A stretch of 64,000 nucleotides of DNA from JAJAZB01 sp964244295 (GTDB lineage Bacteria; Bacteroidota; Bacteroidia; Cytophagales; Spirosomataceae). The stretch covers positions 1 through 64,000 of the forward strand of contig CAXTIG010000019.1 in the NCBI GenBank assembly GCA_964244295.1. The letters are read 5' to 3'. The notes under the pieces are model-generated. The model saw only the letters and a list, made by a program, of their open reading frames with translations. It did no database searches and was not told the DNA's origin. The position numbers and the translations under genes were made by a program. Below, piece after piece: positions 9,138-17,707 of this stretch (position 1 is its first letter; the number at the start of each line of letters is the position of its first letter).

Positions 9138-9170
9138 AAAAGCCCAAACCCCGCGTTTTGGGCTTTTTTT
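9138..9170 (+). terminator. Intrinsic terminator after the Uma2 gene
   Basis: The stem AAAAGCCCAAA / TTTTGGGCTTTT with a short CG-rich loop is followed by a T run. It lies 20 bases after the Uma2 stop and before the CocE-type hydrolase. Confidence 0.85.
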
Positions 9171-9193
9171 GTGGGAAATAATCCCTGCCGTTG

Positions 9194-11032
9194 ATGAAAA
9201 ATGCCTTTGTCTTCCTGTTGCTGGCCCTGACTACCTTCGCCCAAGCCCAGACCACGCCGCCCGCCCAACGCTACCGCAAGCGCACCGCCATGATTCCCAT
9301 GCGCGACGGCGTGAAGCTGCACACGGTGATTCTCACGCCCGTCGGGGCGGCGCAGCCGGTGCCGTTTCTGATTCAACGCACGCCCTACGGAGCCGGGGTG
9401 CCCGTGCCCGACGACAGCACCGTTTCGGTTTCCGACCGGCCCTACGTCGGGCCGCTGGCCAAGAGCGGCTACCTCTTTGTTTTTCAGGACATTCGGGGAA
9501 AATACAAAAGCGAAGGCACAATGAAAATCCACGCCCCGCTCACGCACCAGACCGAAAAAGGTAGCGTGGACGAAAGCACCGACACCTACGACACCATCGA
9601 ATGGCTTTTGAAAAACGTACCCAACAACAGTGGCAAGGCGGGGATTTACGGCATTTCGTACCCCGGCTGGCTGGCGCTGGTGGGGGCCGTGAACCCGCAC
9701 CCGGCGCTGCAAGCCGCCTCGGAGCAGGCCTGCATGAGCGACTTGTTTCTGGGCGATGATTTTCACCACAACGGGGCCTTCCGGTTGAGCTACGGCTTCG
9801 AGTACACCTACGGCGTGGAGGGCGACAAGGGCGGGACGGACTTCGTGTTTCCCCAGTACGATTTGTACGACTGGTACCGGAAACTCGGTTCGCTCAAAAA
9901 CGTGAACGCCAAGTATTTCAAAGGCAAAATCCCCACCTGGAACGACTTCGTTCAGCACCCGAATTACGACGCGTTCTGGCAAAAAAATTCGCCCCTCAAC
10001 TACGTGAAGGGGGCCGAAGTGCCCATGCTTCACGTGGGCGGCTACTACGACCAGGAGGACATCCTCGGTCCGCAACTGATGTACGCCCACCAGGAAAAAA
10101 CGGATAGCAAACGCCAAAACCACCTCGTGCTGGGGCCGTGGTTTCACGGGCAATGGGCCAGCGGGCGCGGCGACAGCCTGGGCCGGATTTCGTTCGGGAG
10201 CAAAACCGCGCTTTATTTCGACAGCCTCCAGCGTCGCTGGTTCGATTACCACCTGAAGGGCCTCGGCGAGGGGAAGTTCAACGAGGCTTACGCCTTCCAG
10301 ACCGGCTCGAACCAGTGGAAAACCTACGGTGCCTGGCCGCCGAAAGAAGCGACGACGCGGAAGTTGTACGCCGGGCCGAACGGCACTTGTTCGTTCACGA
10401 AACCCAGCGCCGCCAACGCCTCGGTGAGTTACATCAGCGACCCGGCCAACCCGGTGCCCTACCGCGAGTTGCCCATCGAAGCGACCTACGGGGCGGGCAG
10501 CCGCTGGCGTCCCTGGCAGGTGGAAGACCAGCGTTTCGTGTACGGACGGCCCGACGTGGTGAGTTTTTCCGGAGAAACGCTCAGCCAGCCGCTGACCGTG
10601 ACGGGCACGATTACGGCGCGGCTCTTCGCCAGCACCAGCCAGAGCGACGCCGATTGGGTGGTGAAACTCATCGACGTTTTCCCTGACAAGGACACGACGA
10701 ATCTCGCCATGAGCGGTTATCAGTTTCCGGTGGCGATGGAGGTGTTTCGGGGGCGGTTTCGGAAAAGTTTCAGCGTGCCCACGCCGCTGACACCCAACCA
10801 GCCGGAGGAATTCACGATTGATTTGCACCAGGTGAACCACACGTTCCGGCCCGGTCACCGGCTGATGATTCAGGTGCAGAGCACCTGGTTTCCGGTCATC
10901 GACCGCAATCCGCAGCAGTACGTGCCCAATATTTTCGAGGCCAACGACGGCGATTTTACGAAAGCCGAGCACCGGATTTATTTCGATGCCACCCGTCCGA
11001 GTTGCGTGGACTTGCCGGTGGTGGGGAATTGA
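9194..11032 (+). CDS. CocE/NonD family hydrolase (X-Pro dipeptidyl-peptidase S15-like)
   Basis: A 612-residue exported hydrolase. The ATG at 9194 opens into a signal peptide ending T-F-A-Q-A-Q. The alpha/beta-hydrolase core contains the S15/CocE nucleophile motif G-I-S-Y-P-G-W (Ser about 155), the acid in G-G-Y-Y-D-Q-E-D and the histidine in G-P-W-F-H-G-Q-W. The C-terminal third (V-S-F-S-G-E-T-L, then H-R-L-M-I-Q-V-Q-S-T-W-F-P) matches the jelly-roll domain of this family. Members cleave ester or amide bonds, including N-terminal X-Pro dipeptides or acylated small molecules; the substrate here is not known. It is preceded by a terminator and so is probably its own transcription unit. Confidence 0.9.
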   Translation: MKNAFVFLLLALTTFAQAQTTPPAQRYRKRTAMIPMRDGVKLHTVILTPVGAAQPVPFLIQRTPYGAGVPVPDDSTVSVSDRPYVGPLAKSGYLFVFQDIRGKYKSEGTMKIHAPLTHQTEKGSVDESTDTYDTIEWLLKNVPNNSGKAGIYGISYPGWLALVGAVNPHPALQAASEQACMSDLFLGDDFHHNGAFRLSYGFEYTYGVEGDKGGTDFVFPQYDLYDWYRKLGSLKNVNAKYFKGKIPTWNDFVQHPNYDAFWQKNSPLNYVKGAEVPMLHVGGYYDQEDILGPQLMYAHQEKTDSKRQNHLVLGPWFHGQWASGRGDSLGRISFGSKTALYFDSLQRRWFDYHLKGLGEGKFNEAYAFQTGSNQWKTYGAWPPKEATTRKLYAGPNGTCSFTKPSAANASVSYISDPANPVPYRELPIEATYGAGSRWRPWQVEDQRFVYGRPDVVSFSGETLSQPLTVTGTITARLFASTSQSDADWVVKLIDVFPDKDTTNLAMSGYQFPVAMEVFRGRFRKSFSVPTPLTPNQPEEFTIDLHQVNHTFRPGHRLMIQVQSTWFPVIDRNPQQYVPNIFEANDGDFTKAEHRIYFDATRPSCVDLPVVGN

Positions 11033-11044
11033 ATCGGGGCGGTT

Positions 11045-11449
11045 TCAAGCCCGGTCTTTCAGCCGAATCACCAATTTCAGGCCCGACCAGTATTCGTCCA
11101 CGGCGCAGACTTTCACGTCCACCAAACCCAGGGCGAGGGCGGTTTCTCGGATGCGATCTTCGGTGAGTTCGGTGGGGAGTTTCACGCTTTTTTTGTACCA
11201 GGAAACCCAAATGGTGCCGTTGGGTTTGATGCGTTTTTTCGCCTCGAAAAGACCCGTTTCGAGTGCCTCTGCCTCGTTGACGAACAAATGAACGTAGTCG
11301 AGGTCGCGGCCTTCGTCCAAAAATAACACCTGCCCGGCTACCTCACCCAGCAAGGACAGGAAGTGGGTGGGGGCACCGATGAGTTGAGCGCGGTGGCCGG
11401 GTTTGAGGCCGAGTTTGTGGGGAAGCGGGGTTGGGGAGTAGGCGGGCAT
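11045..11449 (-). CDS. DUF3052 family protein
   Basis: A 134-residue cytoplasmic protein with the family pattern: an opening P-L-P-H-K-L-G-L-K-P-G-H, a middle helix-rich section, G-T-I-W-V-S-W-Y-K-K-S, then a highly typical G-L-V-D-V-K-V-C-A-V-D-E-Y-W-S-G-L-K-L-V closing block. The function of DUF3052 is not known; the fold prediction is Rossmann-like and methyltransferase-like without a complete SAM site. It lies 12 bases downstream of the next minus-strand gene and probably shares its transcript. It converges with the CocE hydrolase gene. Confidence 0.75.
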   Translation of the reverse strand: MPAYSPTPLPHKLGLKPGHRAQLIGAPTHFLSLLGEVAGQVLFLDEGRDLDYVHLFVNEAEALETGLFEAKKRIKPNGTIWVSWYKKSVKLPTELTEDRIRETALALGLVDVKVCAVDEYWSGLKLVIRLKDRA

Positions 11450-11461
11450 AGCAACAGCGGC

Positions 11462-11725
11462 TTACAAAAAACGCAACTCCGCCGGGTCGACAGTCACGGG
11501 AAGGAGGTGCTGCCGGTCGATGGCACTGACCAGTTCCAGGTTAGCCAACACCTCCCAATCGGCCCCATTCGGTTGATGGGAAGCGCTCACGAGCTTGGTT
11601 CCCCGCCAGAAAACACTGTACACGCCGTTGATACCGGGTACACCTTTCAGTTCGATCGAACCGGCCTGGTTGGCTTGTTCATTCCAGCGTTTGGCCTGCT
11701 GGAGGGCGACGAGGAGGGTGGCCAT
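11462..11725 (-). CDS. Small hypothetical protein
   Basis: An 87-residue protein with no signal peptide or membrane segment: an N-terminal helix (L-L-V-A-L-Q-Q-A-K-R-W-N-E-Q) followed by strands (V-Y-S-V-F-W-R-G-T-K-L-V). I do not recognise it. It is the likely first gene of a two-gene unit with the DUF3052 gene 12 bases downstream. No SD is visible, as is usual in this phylum. Confidence 0.5.
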   Translation of the reverse strand: MATLLVALQQAKRWNEQANQAGSIELKGVPGINGVYSVFWRGTKLVSASHQPNGADWEVLANLELVSAIDRQHLLPVTVDPAELRFL

Positions 11726-11790
11726 GAGGGGGTGGGGTTAGAGGTAAAAAGAAATTGAACCGGTGAAATTGGTTTCGACGGACTGGAAAT

Positions 11791-13368
11791 TTACCGTCCG
11801 GCCAAGTTCTCACTTTCTACTTGATTGTACCGGATGGCGCAGTGTTCTAAAACCCGGCCTTCGGGGTTCATCACAATCAACACCGACTCGCCCCGCCAGG
11901 CCCCGGCATGTAGGTTGAGCCGCACGTAGCGCTTTTCGCCCAGTTCGATGTGGTGGGAGACCGTCAGCCGCCGGGCGTTTCGTTTGGTAAACGGCCAGGA
12001 TTTCCTCGACCGGACGGGTCGGTCGCAAGTCAGGTAAAGCCGGTTCCGTACATTTTCCCTAAAAAAACGGGAATCGCCGCGTTGTTCATCCCGTACTCTG
12101 GCCGTCAGTTCCGTCGATTTCTTATCCCGAAGCGACAAACAAGCCGAGGCAAACGGAGTCAGCAGCGTGGCATCTTCTTCCACCAATCCGGTCGAGTAGG
12201 CAGTCACATCGCCGTAGGTTTTGCCCGGCAGCAGGGAGTCGGCGAAGAAGTTCAGGGCGAGTTGTTCGTAGCAGCGGGTTTGGGTTTGCAGGCGTTCGCC
12301 ACGTTCGGCCAACACCTGGAACGCGGCGGCTAAAACCGGGTCTCGCCCGGCTTCCAGATCGCGGCGGTAGTGCAGCCGGGGCACGTCGACCGGTACGCCC
12401 GTGCCTTCGTAGCTCACCCGGGCGGCGTTGACCACCTGCTGATCGGACAGGGAAAATTCCCAGCCGTTGGGCAGTCTTTCGCCCCGCATACTCGAAAACA
12501 TTCCGTTGGTTGGTTCCCCCACCACCCGCACGTAAGGCAGTTCGCGCAGCGCAAACGCGCAGTGGTCGGCGGCGCTGATCGACCCGCCACTGGTGAGAAG
12601 CACCAGCGGTTTCAGCAGTTGTTTTCTACCTTGAGGAACGAGGTGGTACGGGTTCCAGGCGGTGTATTCGTGCTTTTTTCCGCTGATTCGGGTTCGCCCG
12701 TAGCCAATCAATCGCTTCGTGTCCGTCAGCCTTCCCACCAGCGCGGCGACGAGGTCGGGGGCACCACCGCCGTTGATGCGGATGTCGAGCACGATGCCTT
12801 TCACGTCGGCAAAGGCTTCGACCATCTGGTCGAGTTGCGCGGCAAAGCGATCGATGGGCATACCGCCAAAGCCGTTGAGCACCACGAAACCGTAATCGGC
12901 GGAACGCGTGTAGCCACCGATGTCGTAGGGCTGGCTATTGAATTTGGTTAACGGGCCAAAACCTTGCTGACTCAGGGCGTTCAGGGTGACTTCCCGAAAC
13001 CGGCGCTGAAGTTCTTTGGTCGGAAATTCCTGGTAAAACCGGGCGTAGCGGGCACTGGCGGGCAAATCGCCAGTTTTTGAAATCGCCACGTGTCCGTCGC
13101 GAAGCGGGGCGACCATCCGGTTGAACAGGGCGAACAGGCTATCGTCGGACATGGATTCCGTCACGAGCGGGCGGAAGGTTCGGTACTGCTGCTGCCAATT
13201 CACCTTTCGGGTTTCAAAGTGCGCGTAACGTTGGTTAAACGTTTGCCAGAACTGCTCAAAGTTGCGTAGGGGGCTGCGCTTGCTGCTTGCCTGTCCGGCT
13301 GCCGAAAGCGCTAGGAGCCAGGCGAGTGCGAGGGCCAGGAGACCGCGCAACGGAGTTTGGTTTTTCAT
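11791..13368 (-). CDS. S41 family peptidase with C-terminal extension
   Basis: A 525-residue exported protease. The ATG at 13368 starts a signal peptide ending A-L-S-A-A-G-Q-A; the preceding in-frame TTG at 13374 is not needed. The S41 core is clear: L-R-D-G-H-V (substrate-side motif), V-L-D-I-R-I-N-G-G-G and the nucleophile region L-T-S-G-G-S-I-S-A-A-D. Where CtpA-type enzymes carry the catalytic lysine this protein reads V-V-G-E-P-T-N-G-M-F-S, so it belongs with the tricorn-like Ser/Glu/His group. About 150 residues after the protease core (rich in Arg, ending N-L-A-G-R) are unassigned. It starts 14 bases after glmS and is probably cotranscribed with it. Confidence 0.8.
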   Translation of the reverse strand: MKNQTPLRGLLALALAWLLALSAAGQASSKRSPLRNFEQFWQTFNQRYAHFETRKVNWQQQYRTFRPLVTESMSDDSLFALFNRMVAPLRDGHVAISKTGDLPASARYARFYQEFPTKELQRRFREVTLNALSQQGFGPLTKFNSQPYDIGGYTRSADYGFVVLNGFGGMPIDRFAAQLDQMVEAFADVKGIVLDIRINGGGAPDLVAALVGRLTDTKRLIGYGRTRISGKKHEYTAWNPYHLVPQGRKQLLKPLVLLTSGGSISAADHCAFALRELPYVRVVGEPTNGMFSSMRGERLPNGWEFSLSDQQVVNAARVSYEGTGVPVDVPRLHYRRDLEAGRDPVLAAAFQVLAERGERLQTQTRCYEQLALNFFADSLLPGKTYGDVTAYSTGLVEEDATLLTPFASACLSLRDKKSTELTARVRDEQRGDSRFFRENVRNRLYLTCDRPVRSRKSWPFTKRNARRLTVSHHIELGEKRYVRLNLHAGAWRGESVLIVMNPEGRVLEHCAIRYNQVESENLAGR

Positions 13369-13381
13369 TTTCAAAAACGGG

Positions 13382-15217
13382 TTATTCCACCGTCACCGAT
13401 TTCGCCAGGTTTCTCGGCTGGTCCACGTTGCAGCCGCGCAGCACGGCCACGTAGTACGAAAGCAGTTGGAGCGGAATGACCGAGAGCAGCGGCGTGAGCA
13501 AATCGTGGGTGATGGGCACTTCGAGCACGTAGTCGGCCATCGTGGGCAGGAGCTTATCGCCCTCGGTCACGACGGCGATGACCCGGCCTTTGCGGGCTTT
13601 CACTTCCTGGATGTTCGACACGATTTTTTCGTAGGACGCGTCTTTCGTGGCGATAAACACCACCGGCATATCCTCGTCGATGAGCGCGATGGGGCCGTGT
13701 TTCATCTCGGCGGCGGGGTAGCCTTCGGCGTGGATGTAGCTGATTTCCTTCAACTTCAACGCGCCTTCGAGCGCCACCGGGAAGTTGGAACCGCGCCCTA
13801 AGTACAGGAAATTCCGGGCTTCGTGAAATTGCCAAGCCATTTCTTTCACCTTCTCCGCCGACTTCAGCACTTTTTCGATTTTATCGGGAATCCGCTCCAG
13901 CTCGAAGAGCAGGCGGCGGAAGGTGTCTTCGTGCAAAATCCCTTTTTTTCGCGCCACGGCAATCGCCATCAGCGTCAGCACGGTCACCTGGGCGGTGAAG
14001 GCTTTGGTCGACGCGACCCCGATTTCCGGCCCGGCGTGGGTGTAGGCCCCGGCGTGGGTGATGCGCGGAATGCTCGCCCCGACCACATTGCACACGCCCA
14101 GGATGATGGCCCCTTTCGACTTCGCCAGTTCGAGCGCCGCGAGCGTGTCCATCGTTTCGCCCGATTGGGAAATGGCAATCACCACGTCGCCTTCCTTGAT
14201 GATGGGGTTGCGGTAGCGGAACTCCGAGGCGTACTCCACCTCGACGGGAATCCGGGCCAGTTCCTCGAAAATGTACTCGGCCACCAGCCCGGCGTGCCAC
14301 GAAGTACCGCAGGCCACAATCACGATGCGCTGCGACTTGGCGATGTCGTCGAGGTAATCGCGCAGGCCACCGAGCACAAGGTAGCCTTCGTCGGCGCTGA
14401 CGCGGCCCCGCATACAGTCTTTCACCGAGCGGGGTTGTTCGAAAATTTCCTTGAGCATGAAATGCTCGAAGCCGCCTTTTTCGATGGCTTCCAACTCCAG
14501 TTCGACCGTCTGGATGTAGGGCGATTGCTCGACGTTGTCGATGTTTTTCACCGTCAGTTCGCCCCCCTTCACCACGGCGATCTGGTAGTCGTCGAGGTAG
14601 ATGACTTCCTTCGTGTATTCGATGATGGGCGTGGCATCGGAGGCGAAAAAGAACTCGTCCTCCCCCACTCCAATCACCAGCGGGCTGCCCTTGCGGGCGG
14701 CGATGAGCAGGCCGGGTTCGTCGGCACTCATCAGCACGATGGCGTAGGCCCCGACCACTTCCTGCATGGCCAGGCGGACGGCTTCGTCAAGGCCAACGCC
14801 AGTATTTTTCTGAATGTCTTCGATAAAATTGACGAATACTTCGGAATCGGTATCGCTGCGGAATTCGTAGCCCTTGCCCAGCAGTTTTTGCTTGATGGCC
14901 CCGTAGTTTTCGATGATGCCGTTGTGGATAATCGCCAGCCGCCCGGAGTGCGAGGCGTGGGGGTGGGCGTTGCGGTCGTTGGGTTCGCCGTGGGTGGCCC
15001 AGCGGGTGTGGCCCATGCCGGTAGTGCCGGATAGCGAGGCTCCGATTAACGATTCTTCAAGGTCAGCGACTTTGCCTTTTTTCTTGAAAATTTCGAGCGA
15101 GCCATTGAGCAGGGCCACGCCCGATGAGTCGTAGCCCCGGTATTCGAGGCGTTTCAGTCCTTTGACAATCAGCGGGTACGCTTCGCGATGGCCCACGTAG
15201 GCGACGATTCCACACAT
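13382..15217 (-). CDS. glmS: Glutamine--fructose-6-phosphate aminotransferase
   Basis: A 611-residue enzyme that makes glucosamine-6-phosphate from fructose-6-phosphate and glutamine, the entry to peptidoglycan and LPS amino sugars. M-C-G-I-V-A-Y-V-G supplies the N-terminal Cys nucleophile of the glutaminase after Met removal. Then come the ammonia-domain landmarks G-H-T-R-W-A-T-H-G and N-G-I-I-E-N-Y, two SIS domains (S-Q-S-G-E-T-M-D-T and R-G-S-N-F-P-V-A-L-E-G) and the canonical end D-Q-P-R-N-L-A-K-S-V-T-V-E. Length and ends match the family exactly. The S41 protease gene follows 14 bases downstream. Confidence 0.98.
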   Translation of the reverse strand: MCGIVAYVGHREAYPLIVKGLKRLEYRGYDSSGVALLNGSLEIFKKKGKVADLEESLIGASLSGTTGMGHTRWATHGEPNDRNAHPHASHSGRLAIIHNGIIENYGAIKQKLLGKGYEFRSDTDSEVFVNFIEDIQKNTGVGLDEAVRLAMQEVVGAYAIVLMSADEPGLLIAARKGSPLVIGVGEDEFFFASDATPIIEYTKEVIYLDDYQIAVVKGGELTVKNIDNVEQSPYIQTVELELEAIEKGGFEHFMLKEIFEQPRSVKDCMRGRVSADEGYLVLGGLRDYLDDIAKSQRIVIVACGTSWHAGLVAEYIFEELARIPVEVEYASEFRYRNPIIKEGDVVIAISQSGETMDTLAALELAKSKGAIILGVCNVVGASIPRITHAGAYTHAGPEIGVASTKAFTAQVTVLTLMAIAVARKKGILHEDTFRRLLFELERIPDKIEKVLKSAEKVKEMAWQFHEARNFLYLGRGSNFPVALEGALKLKEISYIHAEGYPAAEMKHGPIALIDEDMPVVFIATKDASYEKIVSNIQEVKARKGRVIAVVTEGDKLLPTMADYVLEVPITHDLLTPLLSVIPLQLLSYYVAVLRGCNVDQPRNLAKSVTVE

Positions 15218-15218
15218 A

Positions 15219-15247
15219 ACAGTTTACAGTTCTCAGTTTACAGTTCT
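15219..15247. repeat. Single-arm copy of the CAGTTTACAGT extragenic repeat
   Basis: Directly upstream of glmS lie three tandem partial copies of AGTTTACAGTT / CTCAGTTTACAGTT, the unit that forms full hairpins at 19051, 20612, 25332 and 46053. Here only one arm is seen. It occupies the glmS leader region. Confidence 0.55.
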
Positions 15248-15314
15248 TCACTTCACCGTGGTCTTTGTCATGCGAGCCAGGGCAAAGCGCCGTATTCGCG
15301 TTCGGCAGCGCACA

Positions 15315-15348
15315 AAAAAACGGCTTTTCGGGGGAAAAGCCGTTTTTT
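15315..15348 (-). terminator. Intrinsic terminator of the DUF4270 transcript
   Basis: AAAAAACGGCTTTTC pairs with GAAAAGCCGTTTTTT across a G-rich loop. On the minus strand the stem is followed by a run of T. It lies 20 bases past the DUF4270 stop. The A/T-rich flanks also allow activity in the other direction. Confidence 0.85.
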
Positions 15349-15368
15349 CAAAAAAGATGTTGGGCAGG

Positions 15369-16727
15369 TTAGTTATTTGACACCGTGTAGTAGACGCGCA
15401 ACTTAATCTTTTTCGCATCGAAAACCGCCCGCGAGACGTCATTGCCCAAAGCCCGCACCGGAATTTGCGTTGTGCTGCTAAGCGGCACAAACTGCCGCAA
15501 TACGAGCAAGCCGGTTGCTTTTCGTTGCCCCGTGAGCATTTGTTGAATCTGCGAGGAAAGAATGAACTGGTACTGATCGTTGAGGAACGTCGTGCCATTC
15601 ACACTGGCTGGCGCGCCTTCCGCCGCTGCAAATTCCGCGTAACCCTGCGGCGTTTTCCGAAGCCCGTTACTGTCGTCGGTTTCTAATAAAAACAACGATT
15701 GTGGATTGGCTAAGTTGGTTGGGGCCGGTTTGGGTTCCAGAATCAACTCCGCCCGGTTGATAGCCACCTTGCCCTGGGGCAGGTTTCGCAAGTTGAGCAA
15801 AGAAGGAAATTCAAGTTTGGTAACCAGACCGACGCCATTGTGCAGGTATGTTTCGCCGTTGGAAGCCGAGGTGGGCAGAGCCTGGCCGGGTTTGGTCAGT
15901 GAAGCCAGGGGGCCACTGCGCTGGCTGGTGATGCGGGCAAAGCGTCCACGCGGGACGGTGCTGTTCAACGCCATTACCAAGTCGTAATGTTTCACGAGTG
16001 TATCAACGTGGTAATAAACGTAGACATATGCCTGCGAGAAACCCAGCACACTGCCTTCGTTACCGGCTCCGGGCAGAATAGCCAAGCCTTTTACATAATT
16101 GCGGAAGGCAGCGGCATCGGTGCTTTGCGGTTTACCGGCCAACCCAAACAATTCGCGCCCAAAGGCATCCGAGAGTTTCACCCGCAGTTCAGCCACTTGA
16201 TTTGGGTCCTGGCTGAGTTTGTACCGTGCCTGGCCCAGGGCAGCCGCCTCGTATGGGACTTGGCTAGCGTTAAGGTAGACCTTGCTGTTGTTGAGCGTAT
16301 CGGTCAGGCGATGAACTAAAATGTTCTGGTAGCGGGTGGTATCACCGTAGGCGTATCCGTTGTAACCCAGAGCAAGAACCAGCGAATCATACACGGCTTT
16401 GGGATCGGCCTTGAGTGTATCCCCCAGAAAAGGGGCGACCTGAAAAAAGCTGCGTGCCTCGACCACGCCCAGCGTCGGGTCGGTATAGCGGCCAATCAAC
16501 AGGCTACCGCCGGAGGTTTGCACCGAGTCGAGCAGCACCGTGGAGGCCCGCACCGTGAAGGTATCCGTCACAAACACGTTGGCCTGGCTTCCGTCGGGGA
16601 GCAGTTCCGAGCCAATTTTAAGCGGGTCTTGGCAGGCGATGAAGCCAAGCCCGAGGCTACTCCACAGTAGCAGGTTGACTAACCAGTTCGTTGTAGAGAT
16701 TGTAGTACGTTTCCGTGTAATTACCAT
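15369..16727 (-). CDS. DUF4270 family lipoprotein
   Basis: A 452-residue Bacteroidota outer-surface or periplasmic lipoprotein of unknown function. It has a signal peptide with basic n-region (R-K-R), hydrophobic core L-V-N-L-L-L-W-S-S-L-G-L and lipobox G-F-I-A-C. The next residues (Q-D-P-L-K-I-G-S-E-L-L-P-D) are the typical DUF4270 opening, followed by V-T-D-T-F-T-V-R-A-S-T-V-L-L-D-S. The ATG at 16727 is preferred over 16766; either way the start lies inside the upstream gene (71-base overlap with 16727), so translation of the two is probably coupled. This pairing with a short glycogen-synthase-like gene is a familiar Cytophagales arrangement. Confidence 0.8.
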   Translation of the reverse strand: MVITRKRTTISTTNWLVNLLLWSSLGLGFIACQDPLKIGSELLPDGSQANVFVTDTFTVRASTVLLDSVQTSGGSLLIGRYTDPTLGVVEARSFFQVAPFLGDTLKADPKAVYDSLVLALGYNGYAYGDTTRYQNILVHRLTDTLNNSKVYLNASQVPYEAAALGQARYKLSQDPNQVAELRVKLSDAFGRELFGLAGKPQSTDAAAFRNYVKGLAILPGAGNEGSVLGFSQAYVYVYYHVDTLVKHYDLVMALNSTVPRGRFARITSQRSGPLASLTKPGQALPTSASNGETYLHNGVGLVTKLEFPSLLNLRNLPQGKVAINRAELILEPKPAPTNLANPQSLFLLETDDSNGLRKTPQGYAEFAAAEGAPASVNGTTFLNDQYQFILSSQIQQMLTGQRKATGLLVLRQFVPLSSTTQIPVRALGNDVSRAVFDAKKIKLRVYYTVSNN

Positions 16728-17484
16728 CCTCGTCGGCCAACTCAACTTTCTTATCGGGAAATTCATCTAAAATGCTGTTAATGGTCTCGCTGATGTCTTC
16801 GTCGGCTTTCACCACGATGTCGGCGTATTCGGCACCAATGCGGATGAAGCCTTCGTAATCCAGCGAGCGCAGGCTGTCGAGCAGGTCGTCGTGGATGTCC
16901 ATCGCCTTGACTTTATCGAGTAAGTCTTCGTCAAATTTAAAGTGGAAGGGGTTGTTGTAAACCGTAAAAACCGACTTGGTGTCTTTAAAAATCGGGTCGT
17001 TTTTGTAGGTCGTTTTCAGGTAGAGCGGAATCAGGGCGGTCATCCAGTCGTTGCAGTGAACCACATCGGGTGCCCAGCCCAGTTTCCTGACCGTCTCCAA
17101 CGCACCTTTGCAGAAGAAAACCGCCCTCTCGTCGTTGTCGGCGTAGAACTGGTCGTCCTTGTCCACAAAAACGGTCTTGCGCTGAAAATAGTCTTCATTG
17201 TCGATAAAATACACCTGGAGCTTGGCGTTGGGAACCGAGGCCACCTTGATGATGAGTGGCTTCTCGTCGTCGCCCACCGTGATGTTGATGCCCGACAGGC
17301 GCACCACTTCATGAAGGCGATTTTTGCGTTCGTTGATCAACCCAAACCGAGGGACAAGGATGCGGATTTCCATGCCACGTTCCTGCATGGCCTGGGGTAA
17401 TTTTCGGACAAAATCGGCGACTTCGGTGGTTTGGAGGAAGGGGTAAATCTCGCTGGCGACGTAAAGAATGCGGAGTTTGGGCAT
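16657..17484 (-). CDS. Glycogen/starch synthase-like protein, N-terminal GT5 domain only
   Basis: A 275-residue protein matching only the first Rossmann domain of GT5 glycogen synthases: L-R-I-L-Y-V-A-S-E-I-Y-P-F, I-R-I-L-V-P-R-F-G, then P-D-V-V-H-C-N-D-W-M-T-A-L-I-P-L-Y. Full enzymes are about 475-500 residues and carry a second Rossmann domain with the E-x7-E site; that half is absent. The ADP-glucose loop K-T-G-G-L-A-D is altered to Q-T-T-E-V-A-D, without the Lys and Gly pair. The C-terminal 100 residues are acidic and lineage-specific. Glycogen synthesis is therefore unlikely; a sugar-binding or regulatory role is an inference. Confidence 0.75.
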   Translation of the reverse strand: MPKLRILYVASEIYPFLQTTEVADFVRKLPQAMQERGMEIRILVPRFGLINERKNRLHEVVRLSGINITVGDDEKPLIIKVASVPNAKLQVYFIDNEDYFQRKTVFVDKDDQFYADNDERAVFFCKGALETVRKLGWAPDVVHCNDWMTALIPLYLKTTYKNDPIFKDTKSVFTVYNNPFHFKFDEDLLDKVKAMDIHDDLLDSLRSLDYEGFIRIGAEYADIVVKADEDISETINSILDEFPDKKVELADEDGNYTETYYNLYNELVSQPATVE

Positions 17485-17542
17485 GAGTTGAACAGAGAAG
17501 AGGTTTCAACGACGAAGGCAGGGTTACCCGAATTGAGCGATA

Positions 17543-17574
17543 CAAAAGTAAGCAAATTTGGCCGGGTATTCAAG
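17543..17574 (-). promoter_or_regulatory. Probable promoter of the glycogen-synthase-like / DUF4270 unit
   Basis: On the minus strand TACTTTTG (17550-17543) matches TAnnTTTG. CTTG at 17574-17571 is one base off the TTTG -33 element, with a 20-base spacer. The ATG lies about 58 bases downstream. Confidence 0.45.
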
Positions 17575-17707
17575 AATTTACTGCCTTGAATGTTATGATT
17601 TCAACAATTCCGGCGTTTACTTGCGAATTTTGACAAACCGCTTTGCGGGTACTGATTTCCTGTTTTGAGTTTCCGTTCTCCGTACCATTCCCCGTCCGAC
17701 TCTTTTT

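Noticed and set aside
8708..10972. 754-codon minus-strand open frame opposite the CocE-type hydrolase
   Set aside because: It lies over a well-supported gene with catalytic motifs; GC-rich codons keep the opposite frame open and its His/Gly/Arg-rich translation has no domain.
13823..15034. 403-codon plus-strand open frame inside glmS
   Set aside because: glmS is certain and the opposite frame is a composition artefact.
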